A stretch of 64,000 bases of DNA from Mesorhizobium sp. (GTDB lineage Bacteria > Pseudomonadota > Alphaproteobacteria > Rhizobiales > Rhizobiaceae). Positions 34,598 through 43,543 of the stretch are shown here, piece after piece (within the stretch, counting starts at the first letter, position 1; the number at the start of each line of letters is the position of its first letter). The translations under genes were made by a program, and so were the position numbers. The notes beneath the pieces were generated by a model. It ran no database searches, was not told where the DNA came from, and saw only the letters and a program-made list of their open reading frames with translations. The DNA lies in NCBI GenBank assembly GCA_004017535.1, contig SAJS01000002.1, positions 186,001-250,000 on the forward strand, written 5' to 3'.

Positions 34598-35938
34598 ATG
34601 GACAAGCTGGGCTTCGGCCGCCATCGCAAGATCATGCCCTTCGAGCCCGGCTCGGTCGAGGCGCTGCGCGAGGCTTCGCGCGAGAAGGCGGCCTCGCTCA
34701 ACCAGCATGTGCTGGGCTATGGCGCGACAGCCGAGGCCGAATGGGCGGCTGCAGGCGCTGCCGCTCCAAACCTGGTTGCCATGCGGAGCTACCGGCTCGA
34801 GCGCATCCGCGCCGAGCTGAAGCGCCGCGACTATGCCGGCGCCCTGCTCTACGACCCGGTCAACATCCGCTACGCGACCGACTCGACCAACATGCAGCTC
34901 TGGGTCGCGCACAACCCGACGCGCCACTGTTTCGTCGCCACCGAAGGCCCGGTGGTGCTGTTCGACTATTTCTCCTGCGAGCACCTGTCCGACCATTCGG
35001 GCGTCGTCGACGAGGTGCGGCCGGCGGTATCGTGGATGTATCTCTACAGCGGCGAGTTGACCGATGCGAAGGTTCGCCGCTGGGGCGGCGGCATCGCCGA
35101 ACTCGTTGACGAGCATGGCGGCGGCAATCGACGCATCGCCGTCGACCACATCAATCCCGAAGGTGTCGAGGAGCTCGCCCGCCGCGGCATTGCGATCGGC
35201 AATGGCGAGGCGGTGATGGAAAACGCGCGTCTCATCAAATCGCCGGACGAGATCCTCGGCATGCGGCGCTCGATCATCGCCTGCGAGGCGGCGATGGGCG
35301 AGATGGAAGCAGCCTTGAAGCCCGGCATCTCCGAGAACGAATTGTGGGCGGAGCTGCATCGCGGCAACATCGCGCGCGGCGGCGAGTGGATCGAGACGCG
35401 GCTTCTGTCGTCCGGCCCTCGCACCAATCCCTGGTTCCAGGAATGCTCCTCGCGCGTCATCGAGAATGGCGACCTCGTCGCCTTCGACACCGACCTGATC
35501 GGCCCCTACGGTTTCTGCGCCGATCTCTCGCGCACATGGCTTTGCGGCGACAGGCCGCCGTCGAACGAGCAGCGGGATCTGTTCCGCATCGCCGCCGACC
35601 AGATCGCCCAGAACATGGATCTGATGCGGCCGGGCATCTCCTTCCGCGATCTCGTCGAGCGCTCGGCGGTGCCGCCGGACGATTGCTACCCCACGCGCTA
35701 CGGCGTGCTCTATCACGGCGTCGGCCTGGCGGACGAATATCCGACGCTGCCGCACCCCGGCGATTGGACCACCGACACGCCGGACGGCGTGCTCGAGCCC
35801 GGCATGGTGCTCTGCGTCGAAAGCTATATCGGCAGGCTTGGCGGACACGAAGGCGTCAAGATCGAGGAACAGATCCTGATCACCGAGACCGGCAACGAGA
35901 AGCTGTCAGCCTACACGCTGGACGAACGGCTGCTCTGA
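34598..35938 (+). CDS. M24-family metalloenzyme resembling DMSP lyase DddP
   Basis: 446 residues of the creatinase/prolidase (M24) fold. All metal ligands are present: two Asp in FDTDLIGPYGFCADLSRTW and a third Asp in its ADLS part, His in YHGVGLADEYP, Glu in LCVESYIG and Glu in VKIEEQILI. From memory, several stretches closely match DddP of marine bacteria (NIRYATDSTNMQLW, GGEWIETRLL, GPRTNPWFQEC, HGVGL.DE), including the second Asp after the His thought to be catalytic in DddP. Ordinary Xaa-Pro peptidases diverge there. DMSP cleavage is therefore plausible but unproven; a peptidase or creatinase-like role remains possible. GGGGG lies close to the ATG. It starts 16 bases after the glycosyltransferase. 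Confidence 0.78.
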   Translation: MDKLGFGRHRKIMPFEPGSVEALREASREKAASLNQHVLGYGATAEAEWAAAGAAAPNLVAMRSYRLERIRAELKRRDYAGALLYDPVNIRYATDSTNMQLWVAHNPTRHCFVATEGPVVLFDYFSCEHLSDHSGVVDEVRPAVSWMYLYSGELTDAKVRRWGGGIAELVDEHGGGNRRIAVDHINPEGVEELARRGIAIGNGEAVMENARLIKSPDEILGMRRSIIACEAAMGEMEAALKPGISENELWAELHRGNIARGGEWIETRLLSSGPRTNPWFQECSSRVIENGDLVAFDTDLIGPYGFCADLSRTWLCGDRPPSNEQRDLFRIAADQIAQNMDLMRPGISFRDLVERSAVPPDDCYPTRYGVLYHGVGLADEYPTLPHPGDWTTDTPDGVLEPGMVLCVESYIGRLGGHEGVKIEEQILITETGNEKLSAYTLDERLL

Positions 35939-36745
35939 CGCGCCGCCTTCGATCGCCGCGACGGCCTCGCGCATCGCGGCGATGATCGGGGCCGGGGTGG
36001 TCCTGGCGGTGATATAGGGCAGGCCCTTGCGCCGCGCTGTCCAGCCGACGACCTTGACATCCCGCGCGGCCGGCTCGAAGCGCTGCGCCAGCGCCCAGCT
36101 TTCGCAGTCGATCGCCGCGATGTCGGCCCTGCCCTCGGCGATGGCGATGATCGACGACCGGTGGCCGCCGCTCTCGCCGCGCGAGGCGAAGATATCCAGG
36201 CTTTCGCCCATCGCCTCCAGGTCGCGCGTCAGCGCGATCAGCCCGGACATCGAATCCGGATTGTTGTAGGCGAAGCGCTTGCCGCGAATGAGATCGAGCG
36301 GGATCACAGCCTTGCCATCCTGCGGCGAGGCAACCGACGAACCGCCATCCGAGGCCATCACCAGCGCGCTGGAATAAAGTTCGCCCTGTCCGCCCTCGAA
36401 TGCATCGTAGTTCGGCTGGGCAACCACTCGCACATGGCGGGCAAGGCCGAGTTCCATCGGCCCCCAGCAGGTCTGCCCGAACAGAAGCGCCGGGCTCAGC
36501 CAGAGCTGGTGGAAATCGAGCTCGTCCGGGGGCAGCGTCGCCGGGTCCGGCGCGATCACCTCACCGGCGGCGTCGAGGATCCCGCCGGGCACCGGCGGCA
36601 GATCACCATTGCGGCGCACGATCGTTTCCGGCGCGTCGACGCCTCTTTGCCGCAAGGCGTCGCGGAGCCGCGCCCATTGGGCGTCGACCTCGCCCCGCGC
36701 TTCGGGCCAGTCATACATCGGCAGGGCCGCAACGAACTTGCTCAT
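35906..36745 (-). CDS. PhnD/SsuA-like substrate-binding protein without signal peptide
   Basis: 279 residues of periplasmic-binding fold related to phosphonate-binding PhnD (VPG..LYSSALVMASDGG, then NNPDSMSGLIAL and GRADIAAIDCESWALA). The usual order of the two lobes is present. No signal peptide is visible: it begins MSKFVAALPMYDWPEARG, so either it is cytoplasmic or the ligand is sensed inside the cell. No permease or ATPase gene is adjacent. Its 3' end overlaps that of the convergent DddP-like gene by 33 bases. Confidence 0.7.
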   Translation of the reverse strand: MSKFVAALPMYDWPEARGEVDAQWARLRDALRQRGVDAPETIVRRNGDLPPVPGGILDAAGEVIAPDPATLPPDELDFHQLWLSPALLFGQTCWGPMELGLARHVRVVAQPNYDAFEGGQGELYSSALVMASDGGSSVASPQDGKAVIPLDLIRGKRFAYNNPDSMSGLIALTRDLEAMGESLDIFASRGESGGHRSSIIAIAEGRADIAAIDCESWALAQRFEPAARDVKVVGWTARRKGLPYITARTTPAPIIAAMREAVAAIEGGASEQPFVQRVG

Positions 36746-36822
36746 GTCGAACAGCTTTCAAGGACAGGCGACCTTCGGCGCCTGCGTTCCGCCGCGAAAA
36801 AAGCGAGCGCGGAAAGTCGAAA

Positions 36823-37845
36823 TTACTCTTTCGGCGGCTCGGCCGGAACCGGCGCCGTGCCAAGCCCGCTCACATTGCGTGCCCTGACGCGCGGCTTGAA
36901 GGCGCGGCCGGGCTCCGGCGTGCGCCGCAGCACCGGATGGACGACCGGCTCCTTGGCCTTAAAAGCGTGGGCCTTGAGCATCGCGAAATAGTTCGGATAG
37001 GCATAACCGTTGTTCATCCGCAGCCACTCTTCGCGGCACTCGCGAAACAGTTTTGGCAACCTATACCAGGCAATCGTCGGGCTCTTGTGATGAATGAAAT
37101 GCAGATTGTTGTTCAGGAACAGGAAGGAGAGCGGCGAACGCTCGACAATCACCGTGCGCCCCTCCGGATGCTCCGACCACTGGTGCTCCGCATAGGTGCG
37201 GATCGAGATCAGCGACTGGCCGAACCACACCGGCACCAGGATATAGAGCCAGAGCGGAATGCCGAAGCCAAACGTGACGATCGGCACCACAACCGCGAGA
37301 CCGATGGCATGCAGCAGCCAAGCCTTGCGGATCACCTTGTCGCCGGCAAGGATCTGCTTGGCATCGTCGATGAAGAAGCCAACCGAGGACAGCAACGGCC
37401 CGAGAATGAAGCGGCCGACCATCGTGTTGTTGATCTTGAGCAGAAGCTTCATTGTCGGCGGCAGTTCCTCGTGCATCCAGAGCGCCTGGTAATAGCTCTC
37501 CGGATCGTCGAGCGGATCGGTCAGCCGCTCGTCCGCGTGATGACGAAGGTGGATGGTCTTGAAGCGGCGGAACGGCCACACCATGCCGATCGGCAAAAAG
37601 ACGAAGGCTTCATTGATCCTGGCGTTGCGGGTCGGATGGCCGTGCGACACCTCATGCATCAGCGAGGATTGCAGAGCCAGTATAAAAGGCAGGATGGCAA
37701 GCGCCAAAAGCGGATAAGATGGCCACAGCAGGAAGCCTATTGCGAACCACGCGCCGTAGCAGAAGAGAATGAGGCAGACTGTCGGCCATTCGATTGCCGG
37801 TGCGCTGCTGCGTCTCTTGTTCATGCCGGTATTCGTGCTTGCCAT
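36823..37845 (-). CDS. membrane fatty acid desaturase-family di-iron enzyme
   Basis: 340-residue integral membrane di-iron protein. Histidine boxes are HEVSHGH (about 62-68), HLRHH (about 98-102), AEHQW and HFIHH (about 245-249), with hydrophobic pairs between. The family includes desaturases, hydroxylases and monooxygenases of alkyl groups; carotenoid or lipid desaturation is only one option. The start is uncertain: ATG 37845 (MASTNTGMNKRR) is used, with GTG 37857 and a later ATG as alternatives. Divergent from an XRE regulator, suggesting local control. It lies in the methyl-transfer region, where an oxygenase attacking an N- or S-alkyl compound would make sense, but this is inference. Confidence 0.75.
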   Translation of the reverse strand: MASTNTGMNKRRSSAPAIEWPTVCLILFCYGAWFAIGFLLWPSYPLLALAILPFILALQSSLMHEVSHGHPTRNARINEAFVFLPIGMVWPFRRFKTIHLRHHADERLTDPLDDPESYYQALWMHEELPPTMKLLLKINNTMVGRFILGPLLSSVGFFIDDAKQILAGDKVIRKAWLLHAIGLAVVVPIVTFGFGIPLWLYILVPVWFGQSLISIRTYAEHQWSEHPEGRTVIVERSPLSFLFLNNNLHFIHHKSPTIAWYRLPKLFRECREEWLRMNNGYAYPNYFAMLKAHAFKAKEPVVHPVLRRTPEPGRAFKPRVRARNVSGLGTAPVPAEPPKE

Positions 37846-37887
37846 GCTATCGACCACTGCCTTCCAGTCGCCGGAACCAACCCGATT

Positions 37888-37907
37888 CCTGACAGCATTG
37901 TGTCAGG
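37888..37907. promoter_or_regulatory. 20-base inverted repeat in desaturase/XRE divergent promoter
   Basis: CCTGACA (37888-37894) and TGTCAGG (37901-37907) are a perfect 7-bp inverted repeat with a 6-base gap. A smaller palindrome GTTGC-C-GCAAC follows at 37916-37926. Both lie between divergently transcribed desaturase and XRE genes, so they are candidate operators for that regulator. Confidence 0.45.
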
Positions 37908-38073
37908 AGCCTATCGTTGCCGCAACGCGACAAAGCGCACAAACTGTTGCGAGTGCGCATTTTCAGCCGCATATGTTATACATTGTAAACAAATATGGGG
38001 ATTCATTTCCGCCTGAGCCACGTTCAAGACGCTCCCGGCGCAAATTTTTCCTCTCCGAAGCAGGAGCAGCGTG

Positions 38074-38931
38074 ATGGACAAGCGCGATCTGTCGACTCTC
38101 TTCCGGGAGCGGTTGAAAATGCTCTTGACACGATCCGACCTCAACCAGTCGGCCTTCGCGGCCGCGGTCGGCATAGACCGCTCGGCATTGTCGCAGCTCC
38201 TGTCAGGCGCCTCGACCCGGCTGCCCCGTGCCGAGACGCTTCTCAACATCGCGGCCGAGTTCAAAGTGTCGCTCGACTGGCTGCTGGGCCTCTCCCAGGA
38301 CGAGGGTGTCACCGGCGAAATTAGGGAGAGCCTGGAGATCGAGGAGGCGCCGGACGGTTTTGACCGCACGCTGCTCGCCAAATGGCATGCCGAGGCTGCA
38401 GGCACGAAAATCCGCTACGTACCGGCAGGCATCCCTGACCTTCTGCGCACCGAGGCGCTGATCGAATATGAGGCCGGCATCACCAACAAGAGCCGCGAGG
38501 CGCAGGCCGGCGAAACGCAATACCGCATCGACTATACAAGGCGGCCGGAGACCGACATGGAGGTCTGCATGCCGCGCCACACGCTGGAGATCTTCGCGCG
38601 CGGGCTCGGCGTCTGGGATCGTTTTCCCGAAGCCGACCGCCGTGCCCAGTTGCTGCACATGGCAGCTCTGCTTGACGACCTTTACCCGACCTTCCGCCTG
38701 TTTCTCTATGACGGACGCATGCGCTATTCGATCCCTTACACGATCTTCGGCCCCTACCGCGCCGCTATCTATGTCGGCGACATGTATCTGGTCTTGAACG
38801 CGACCCAGCCGATCCGCACCCTCACCAGCCATTTCGACAATCTGATCCGCGCTGCCGACATCAATGCGCATGAGGCGGCGAGCTTCGCGCAGAGGCTGGC
38901 CGAGACGTCTTTCCCGTCAGGCTCGGTCTGA
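38074..38931 (+). CDS. XRE-family transcriptional regulator with unassigned C-terminal domain
   Basis: 285 residues. The N-terminal HTH (about 5-70) reads FRERLKMLLTRSDLNQSAFA, then VGIDRSALSQLLSG and LLNIAAEFKVSLDWLLGL. The C-terminal part (about 90-285) has no family I can name; it is rich in aromatic residues (FRLFLYDGRMRYSIPYTIFG) and may bind a ligand. ATG 38074 has AGGAG seven bases upstream; the GTG at 38071 is adjacent. It is divergent from the desaturase, with palindromes between them. Confidence 0.8.
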   Translation: MDKRDLSTLFRERLKMLLTRSDLNQSAFAAAVGIDRSALSQLLSGASTRLPRAETLLNIAAEFKVSLDWLLGLSQDEGVTGEIRESLEIEEAPDGFDRTLLAKWHAEAAGTKIRYVPAGIPDLLRTEALIEYEAGITNKSREAQAGETQYRIDYTRRPETDMEVCMPRHTLEIFARGLGVWDRFPEADRRAQLLHMAALLDDLYPTFRLFLYDGRMRYSIPYTIFGPYRAAIYVGDMYLVLNATQPIRTLTSHFDNLIRAADINAHEAASFAQRLAETSFPSGSV

Positions 38932-39045
38932 GCGCTTGCTGCCCGGTCGACCACCATCCAACCAATGGTGAGGCCTGCATCGAAATCGATGCCGAGATCA
39001 ATCCGGCCTATAAGGTCTTCTCGGCCGCAAACGCGTTGACTGGAC

Positions 39046-39061
39046 ATAAAGACTTCTTTAT
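39046..39061. promoter_or_regulatory. palindrome before the Bmt gene (SahR-like operator)
   Basis: ATAAAGA-CT-TCTTTAT: a perfect 7-bp inverted repeat with a 2-base gap, about 20 bases before the homocysteine methyltransferase start. Nearly the same half-site, extended to 10 bp, occurs at 53081-53102. It resembles, from memory, the AT-rich palindromes assigned to the ArsR-type regulator SahR of proteobacterial methionine metabolism; this identity is inference. Confidence 0.6.
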
Positions 39062-39081
39062 ATCGTTATTTGAATTCGAAC

Positions 39082-40113
39082 ATGAAAGCCGAAGCCATGA
39101 CCGCGACCAACCCGATTGACGCACTGCTGGCCGAAAAGGGCGTGCTCCTGGCCGACGGCGCCACCGGCACCAATCTGTTCGCTATGGGTCTCGAGGCCGG
39201 CGAGGCGCCCGAGCTGCTCAACGAGACGGCGCCCGAGACCATTGCCAGCCTGCATCAGAACTTCGTCGATGCCGGCGCCGACATCATCCTGACCAACTCC
39301 TTCGGCGGCACCCGCCACCGGCTCAAGCTGCATCATGCGCAGGACCGCGTGCACGAGTTGAACAAGCGCGCCGCCGAGATCGCCCGATCCGTCGCCGACA
39401 AGGCCGGCCGCAAGGTGATCGTCGCCGGCTCTGTCGGCCCGACCGGCGAGTTGCTGGTGCCGCTCGGCGCCCTGACCTATGAGGATGCCGTTGACGCCTT
39501 CGCCGAGCAGATCGAGGGTCTCAAGGCCGGCGGCGCCGAAGTCGCCTGGATCGAGACCATGTCGGCGCCCGACGAGATCCGCGCCGCGGCCGAAGCCGCC
39601 ATCCGCGTCGGTCTGCCCTATACCTATACCGGTTCGTTCGACACCGCAGGACGCACCATGATGGGGCTGCTGCCGAAGGACATCCACGCCGTCGCCGACG
39701 GCCTGTCGCAGGCCCCGCTCGGTGTCGGCGCCAATTGCGGCGTCGGCGCTTCCGATATCCTCGCCTCCCTGCTCGACATGACCGAGGCGAAGCCGGAGGC
39801 GACCGTGATCGTCAAGGGCAATTGCGGCATTCCGGAATTCCGCGGCAGTGAAATCCACTATTCCGGCACGCCGGAGCTGATGTCCGATTATGTGCGCCTG
39901 GCGGTCGATGCCGGCGCCAAGATCGTCGGCGGCTGCTGCGGCACCTCTTTCGCCCACCTCGCCGCCATGCGCAAGGCGCTCGACGCGCACACCAAGGCAG
40001 CGCGCCCAACCGTCGAGACGATCATCGAGCGCATCGGCCCGATGCGCAACAAGACGGCAAGCGCTGGGGACAGCGGCGAAGGCAGGCGCGAACGCAGGCG
40101 CAGCCGCGCCTGA
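39082..40113 (+). CDS. bmt: betaine-homocysteine-type S-methyltransferase
   Basis: Transfers a methyl group (typically from glycine betaine or a related compound) to homocysteine, giving methionine. 343 residues, a zinc enzyme: the first Cys is in GVGANCGVGASD and the paired Cys in IVGGCCGTSFAH, with LADGATGTNLF at the start. Its C terminus is a short Arg-rich tail (GEGRRERRRSRA), like other enzymes of this region. The start is uncertain (ATG 39082 or 39097, no strong ribosome site). Preceded by a palindrome at 39046. It gives the methyl-transfer region an outlet to methionine. Confidence 0.85.
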   Translation: MKAEAMTATNPIDALLAEKGVLLADGATGTNLFAMGLEAGEAPELLNETAPETIASLHQNFVDAGADIILTNSFGGTRHRLKLHHAQDRVHELNKRAAEIARSVADKAGRKVIVAGSVGPTGELLVPLGALTYEDAVDAFAEQIEGLKAGGAEVAWIETMSAPDEIRAAAEAAIRVGLPYTYTGSFDTAGRTMMGLLPKDIHAVADGLSQAPLGVGANCGVGASDILASLLDMTEAKPEATVIVKGNCGIPEFRGSEIHYSGTPELMSDYVRLAVDAGAKIVGGCCGTSFAHLAAMRKALDAHTKAARPTVETIIERIGPMRNKTASAGDSGEGRRERRRSRA

Positions 40114-40386
40114 CTATTTGCTGTTTTCGGCGTAGCGCGACAGCGCAGTGCTGAAATCGACGACGTTCTCGGAATTCATCGTCGCCAGCGCGCCCGACGC
40201 GTCGGGGTCGGTGATCTGTTCCAGCATCACGCGAAAACGGTCGTTGTTGAGCGCCGAAAGCGCCGTGTTGCGAGCCGCATCGACATCGCTCCTGATGCGC
40301 GCCGATTCCGCCGAAGCCGTGGACGATCCCCGCACCGGCGCATTGGCCGCCGTCGCGTTCGCATTGCCGATTGTCGTAATATGCAC
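40114..40386 (-). CDS. small protein of unknown function
   Basis: 90 residues, hydrophilic, mostly helical, no membrane segment. It begins at a GTG (40386) with GAGGGAC upstream. The composition (many Ala, Ser, Asn, Asp) is ordinary for a folded small protein. No family recognised. Its stop abuts that of the convergent bmt gene (40113/40114). Confidence 0.5.
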   Translation of the reverse strand: MHITTIGNANATAANAPVRGSSTASAESARIRSDVDAARNTALSALNNDRFRVMLEQITDPDASGALATMNSENVVDFSTALSRYAENSK

Positions 40387-40489
40387 TGCTGTCCCTCAAA
40401 TCTATCAGCACTGACTAACAGACGCTGATTGCAATGATGTTCCGGAAAAACCAAGCAATTTAACGATTGCAAAAAGGCCGACGGGACAA

Positions 40490-40571
40490 TGCATGTCGCC
40501 CAGAAGTGTGCAGCGGTTCTGGGGCAACGACATGCATCAAAAAACTTAAGCGCGTCGCACCGCGACGCGCT
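40490..40571 (+). repeat. dispersed intergenic palindrome, family 2, copy B
   Basis: ATGCATGTCG (40490-40499) and CGACATGCAT (40528-40537), gap 28 bases, followed by the hairpin AGCGCGTCGC-ACC-GCGACGCGCT (40549-40571). Same architecture as copy A at 9215-9293. The gap sequences are similar, and the downstream hairpins are alike in place but not in sequence. Confidence 0.75.
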
Positions 40572-40609
40572 CTTAGTCCCGCCGGCCCGACATTCAAGGC
40601 CGCAACGCT

Positions 40610-42802
40610 CTATTTATTGCCATCCAGCGATGAGGCCAGACGCACCAGCGACAGGAACTCCGCCCTGTAGCCGAACGGATCCGCGCCACGCGCGGCATTG
40701 GCGATCTCGGCGATGCGGTCATAGCCGAAATTCGCCGTCTGATCCTCGTCGCGCAGTTTCTGCCCGAAGGCCGCGACGGCAACCGAAAAACGCTGGTCGG
40801 CGCCGGCTGCATCGAAGGACGAGACCTCGTTGACAGCGGTCACCGGCGTGGTGATGAGCTTCGAGACATTCTCGCTCGGCAGCTTGTAGCGGATCTTGAC
40901 GAAGGCATATTCATCGGCATTGGCGACGCCGCCATTGTCGACCTTGGCCTGGCCGTAGCGTAGCGGATCGACCTGCTCGCCGCCGCTCCCTTTCGGCGTG
41001 ATTTCATAGACCGCCGTCACCGAATGGCCCGAACCGATATCGCCGGCATCGACACGGTCATTGTTGAAATCCTCGCGCTTCAAGGCGCGGGTCTCATAAC
41101 CGACGAGACGGTATTCGGAGACCTTGGCCGGGTTGAACTCGACCTGTATCTTGACGTCCTTGGCGATGGTGAACAGCGTCGAGGAGGCATCCTCGACCAG
41201 CACCTTCTCGGCTTCGGCCAAAGTGTCGATATAGGCGGCCGTGCCGTTGCCGTTCTGGGCGATGGTCTGCATCATCTGGTCGTTGAGATTGCCGCGCCCG
41301 AAACCGAACACCGAGAGGAAGACGCCGGTCTTGCGCTCCTTCTCGATCAGTTGCTTGAGGTCGTCGTCATCGGTCTGGCCGACATTGAAGTCGCCGTCGG
41401 TGGCGAGCATCACGCGGTTGACGCCGTCCTTGACGAAGGATTGCTGGGCAAGCTTGTAGGCTTCGCGGATGCCTTCCTCGCCGGCCGTCGATCCGCCGGG
41501 CTCGAGATTATCGATGGCCGCAAGGATTTTCTGCTTTTCCGCCGCCTGGGTCGGCATCAGCACTGTGCCGGCATTGCCGGCATAGGTGACGATCGAGACG
41601 GTGTCGTCGGGTTTGAGCTTGCTGACCAGCAGGCGAAAGGCGGATTTAAGCAGGGGCAGCTTGTCCGGCTCGTCCATCGAGCCCGACACATCGATCAAGA
41701 AGACGAGGTTGGCCTTGGGCTGCTCGGCCGGCTTCACGTCGAAACCCTTGATCGCGACATGCATGAGCTTGGTGTGCTCGTTCCACGGCGTCGGCATGAC
41801 GGTGACGGTCGAGTTGAATGGCGTCGCGGCCGAATCCGGACCCTTCCAGCCATAGGGGAAGTAGTTGATCATTTCCTCGACCCGCACGGTATCCGGATCT
41901 GGCAATGTGCCTTCCTTCAGCGAGCGCCGCACGAAGGAATAGGAGGCCGTGTCGACGTCGATCGAGAAGGTCGAGACCGGGTCCTGCGCCGTTTCATGGA
42001 CCGGATTGGTCTTGAAAGTCTCGATGCGGTCGCGGTTTTCCTCCTGCGGCTGCCTCTGGTCGGCAGGCATAGGCGCGGGCTGCACCATGAGCTTGGAATC
42101 GGCCATTGCCGGAGGAGACGCCGGGCTCGCCGCCGCTACCCCTGCCGGCGCCTTGTCGGCTCGCTCCAACTCGTCGGCGCTCCGCTTGGGGGAATAGCCC
42201 GCAATTGGCCCGACCCCGTCCTTACCGCCGGTTGCGAGTTGGCCACTCTCGGCTGGCGCGGGTTGCAGGGCCGGCTCGGCTTCGGGCGTCGCCTCCTGCT
42301 TGAGCAGGCTGTCGACTTCTGTCGCCGGTTTGGGCGGCGTTGCCGGCAGCATTTGTGAATTGGTCCGGGTCTCCGCGTCCGCATCGGTCTTCTTCGCCTT
42401 TGCCGGCGCAGCCGCCAGCGGCTCGCTGATCGCCGGCTGCTGAGGCGCGGGCTTCTGCGCCACCGGCTTGTCGGCCAGCGTCTCGGTGATCTTGCCGTTG
42501 CCGGTAATGACGGGCGGCTGCTCCTTCAGCATCTCGAAAGCGGCATATCCGGCGATAGGCAGCGCGACCAGCGCGGTGATGGCCGGCGTGGCAATGAGTT
42601 TCCGTTGCATAATGTCTCTCCAGAGCTTTTGTGCTCGCTCCGTGAGACGAAGGCCTGCCGACGTTCCTTGGGGGGCGGTCGAATTTTTTTCATCGAGGTC
42701 GAACGCCTGCATTGCGGCGGCCAGCGCGCGCGCCTTCGCTTCGCCGTCCGACGCCGGTATCGCGAGATCGCGCAGCCTTTCGAGTTCGTTGTCGTCGACC
42801 AT
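40610..42802 (-). CDS. VWA-domain protein with N-terminal membrane anchor
   Basis: About 730 residues. A short cytoplasmic N terminus precedes one membrane helix (TPAITALVALPIAGYAAF), a low-complexity Pro/Ala linker, then a von Willebrand factor A domain with an intact MIDAS motif (FLIDVSGSMDEPDKL) and a C-terminal DUF3520-like region. The N-terminal cytoplasmic piece begins MVDDNELERLRDLA. Its gene follows an ECF sigma factor gene with only 2 bases between stop and ATG, so they form one operon; the anchor protein may act as the sigma factor's partner or output. Function unknown. Confidence 0.8.
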   Translation of the reverse strand: MVDDNELERLRDLAIPASDGEAKARALAAAMQAFDLDEKNSTAPQGTSAGLRLTERAQKLWRDIMQRKLIATPAITALVALPIAGYAAFEMLKEQPPVITGNGKITETLADKPVAQKPAPQQPAISEPLAAAPAKAKKTDADAETRTNSQMLPATPPKPATEVDSLLKQEATPEAEPALQPAPAESGQLATGGKDGVGPIAGYSPKRSADELERADKAPAGVAAASPASPPAMADSKLMVQPAPMPADQRQPQEENRDRIETFKTNPVHETAQDPVSTFSIDVDTASYSFVRRSLKEGTLPDPDTVRVEEMINYFPYGWKGPDSAATPFNSTVTVMPTPWNEHTKLMHVAIKGFDVKPAEQPKANLVFLIDVSGSMDEPDKLPLLKSAFRLLVSKLKPDDTVSIVTYAGNAGTVLMPTQAAEKQKILAAIDNLEPGGSTAGEEGIREAYKLAQQSFVKDGVNRVMLATDGDFNVGQTDDDDLKQLIEKERKTGVFLSVFGFGRGNLNDQMMQTIAQNGNGTAAYIDTLAEAEKVLVEDASSTLFTIAKDVKIQVEFNPAKVSEYRLVGYETRALKREDFNNDRVDAGDIGSGHSVTAVYEITPKGSGGEQVDPLRYGQAKVDNGGVANADEYAFVKIRYKLPSENVSKLITTPVTAVNEVSSFDAAGADQRFSVAVAAFGQKLRDEDQTANFGYDRIAEIANAARGADPFGYRAEFLSLVRLASSLDGNK

Positions 42803-42804
42803 GG

Positions 42805-43362
42805 TCACACTTCCCCGGCTGAACGCATCAGCATCTTCAGCCGTTTCTTCGCTTCATGGATGTGCCAGGAAACCGTCGTCTCCGAGATCGCCATCACCTC
42901 CGCCGCCGCCGCGTGGTTGAGACCTTCGCCATAGACGAGCAGCACCGCATCGCGTTGCTTGTCCGGCAGCAGCCGCACCGTCTTCCACAACGCCTCGGCG
43001 GGATCGTCCGCCGGCACCTCGCCCGCGATCGACGCATAGGCGCCATAGGCATCGACCTTGGCGGTATCGCGGGCGCGCTTGCGCATCATGTCGCGCGAAG
43101 CATTCAGCGTAATGGCATAGAGCCATGTCGTGAAGGCGCCATTGCCCTGATAGTCGCGGATCGCGCGGCCGAGCCGCACGCAGACATCCTGAGCAATGTC
43201 CTCGGCGTCGGCCTTCCTGCCGCACCAGCGATAGGCGGCGCGATAGACGAAGCCATAGTGCCTTTCGACCAGTTTGCCGAAAGCCCCCCTGTCTCCGCCC
43301 CTCGCCCGCCCGATCAACTCGGCATCGGAGGCTTCGCTGTCGTCCAGCATCATCGCCGTCAT
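42805..43362 (-). CDS. ECF RNA polymerase sigma factor
   Basis: 185 residues with sigma region 2 (LVERHYGFVYRAAYRWCG, then DAEDIAQDVCVRL, GAFTTWLYAITLNASRD) and region 4 (LPDKQRDAVLLVYGEGLNHA, ISETTVSWHIHEAKKRL). No region 3, as in ECF factors. Co-transcribed with the VWA-domain protein gene, as in several alphaproteobacteria. The regulator is probably that membrane protein or a partner not seen here. Confidence 0.9.
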   Translation of the reverse strand: MTAMMLDDSEASDAELIGRARGGDRGAFGKLVERHYGFVYRAAYRWCGRKADAEDIAQDVCVRLGRAIRDYQGNGAFTTWLYAITLNASRDMMRKRARDTAKVDAYGAYASIAGEVPADDPAEALWKTVRLLPDKQRDAVLLVYGEGLNHAAAAEVMAISETTVSWHIHEAKKRLKMLMRSAGEV

Positions 43363-43543
43363 TTGCCCGTTGGACGAAGGCTAATGGCCAATCCTTGGGG
43401 CGATGAAAAGATTTTTCTGCGGCACCACTTTTCCTTCTCTCCGTTCCATGCGGAGAAGGTGCCCGAAGGGCGGATGAGGGCAGCGCGAACATTCGAAAGC
43501 TCGAGCTCTACAGTGCCCTCCCCGCAATCGGCGAGATGACGGC

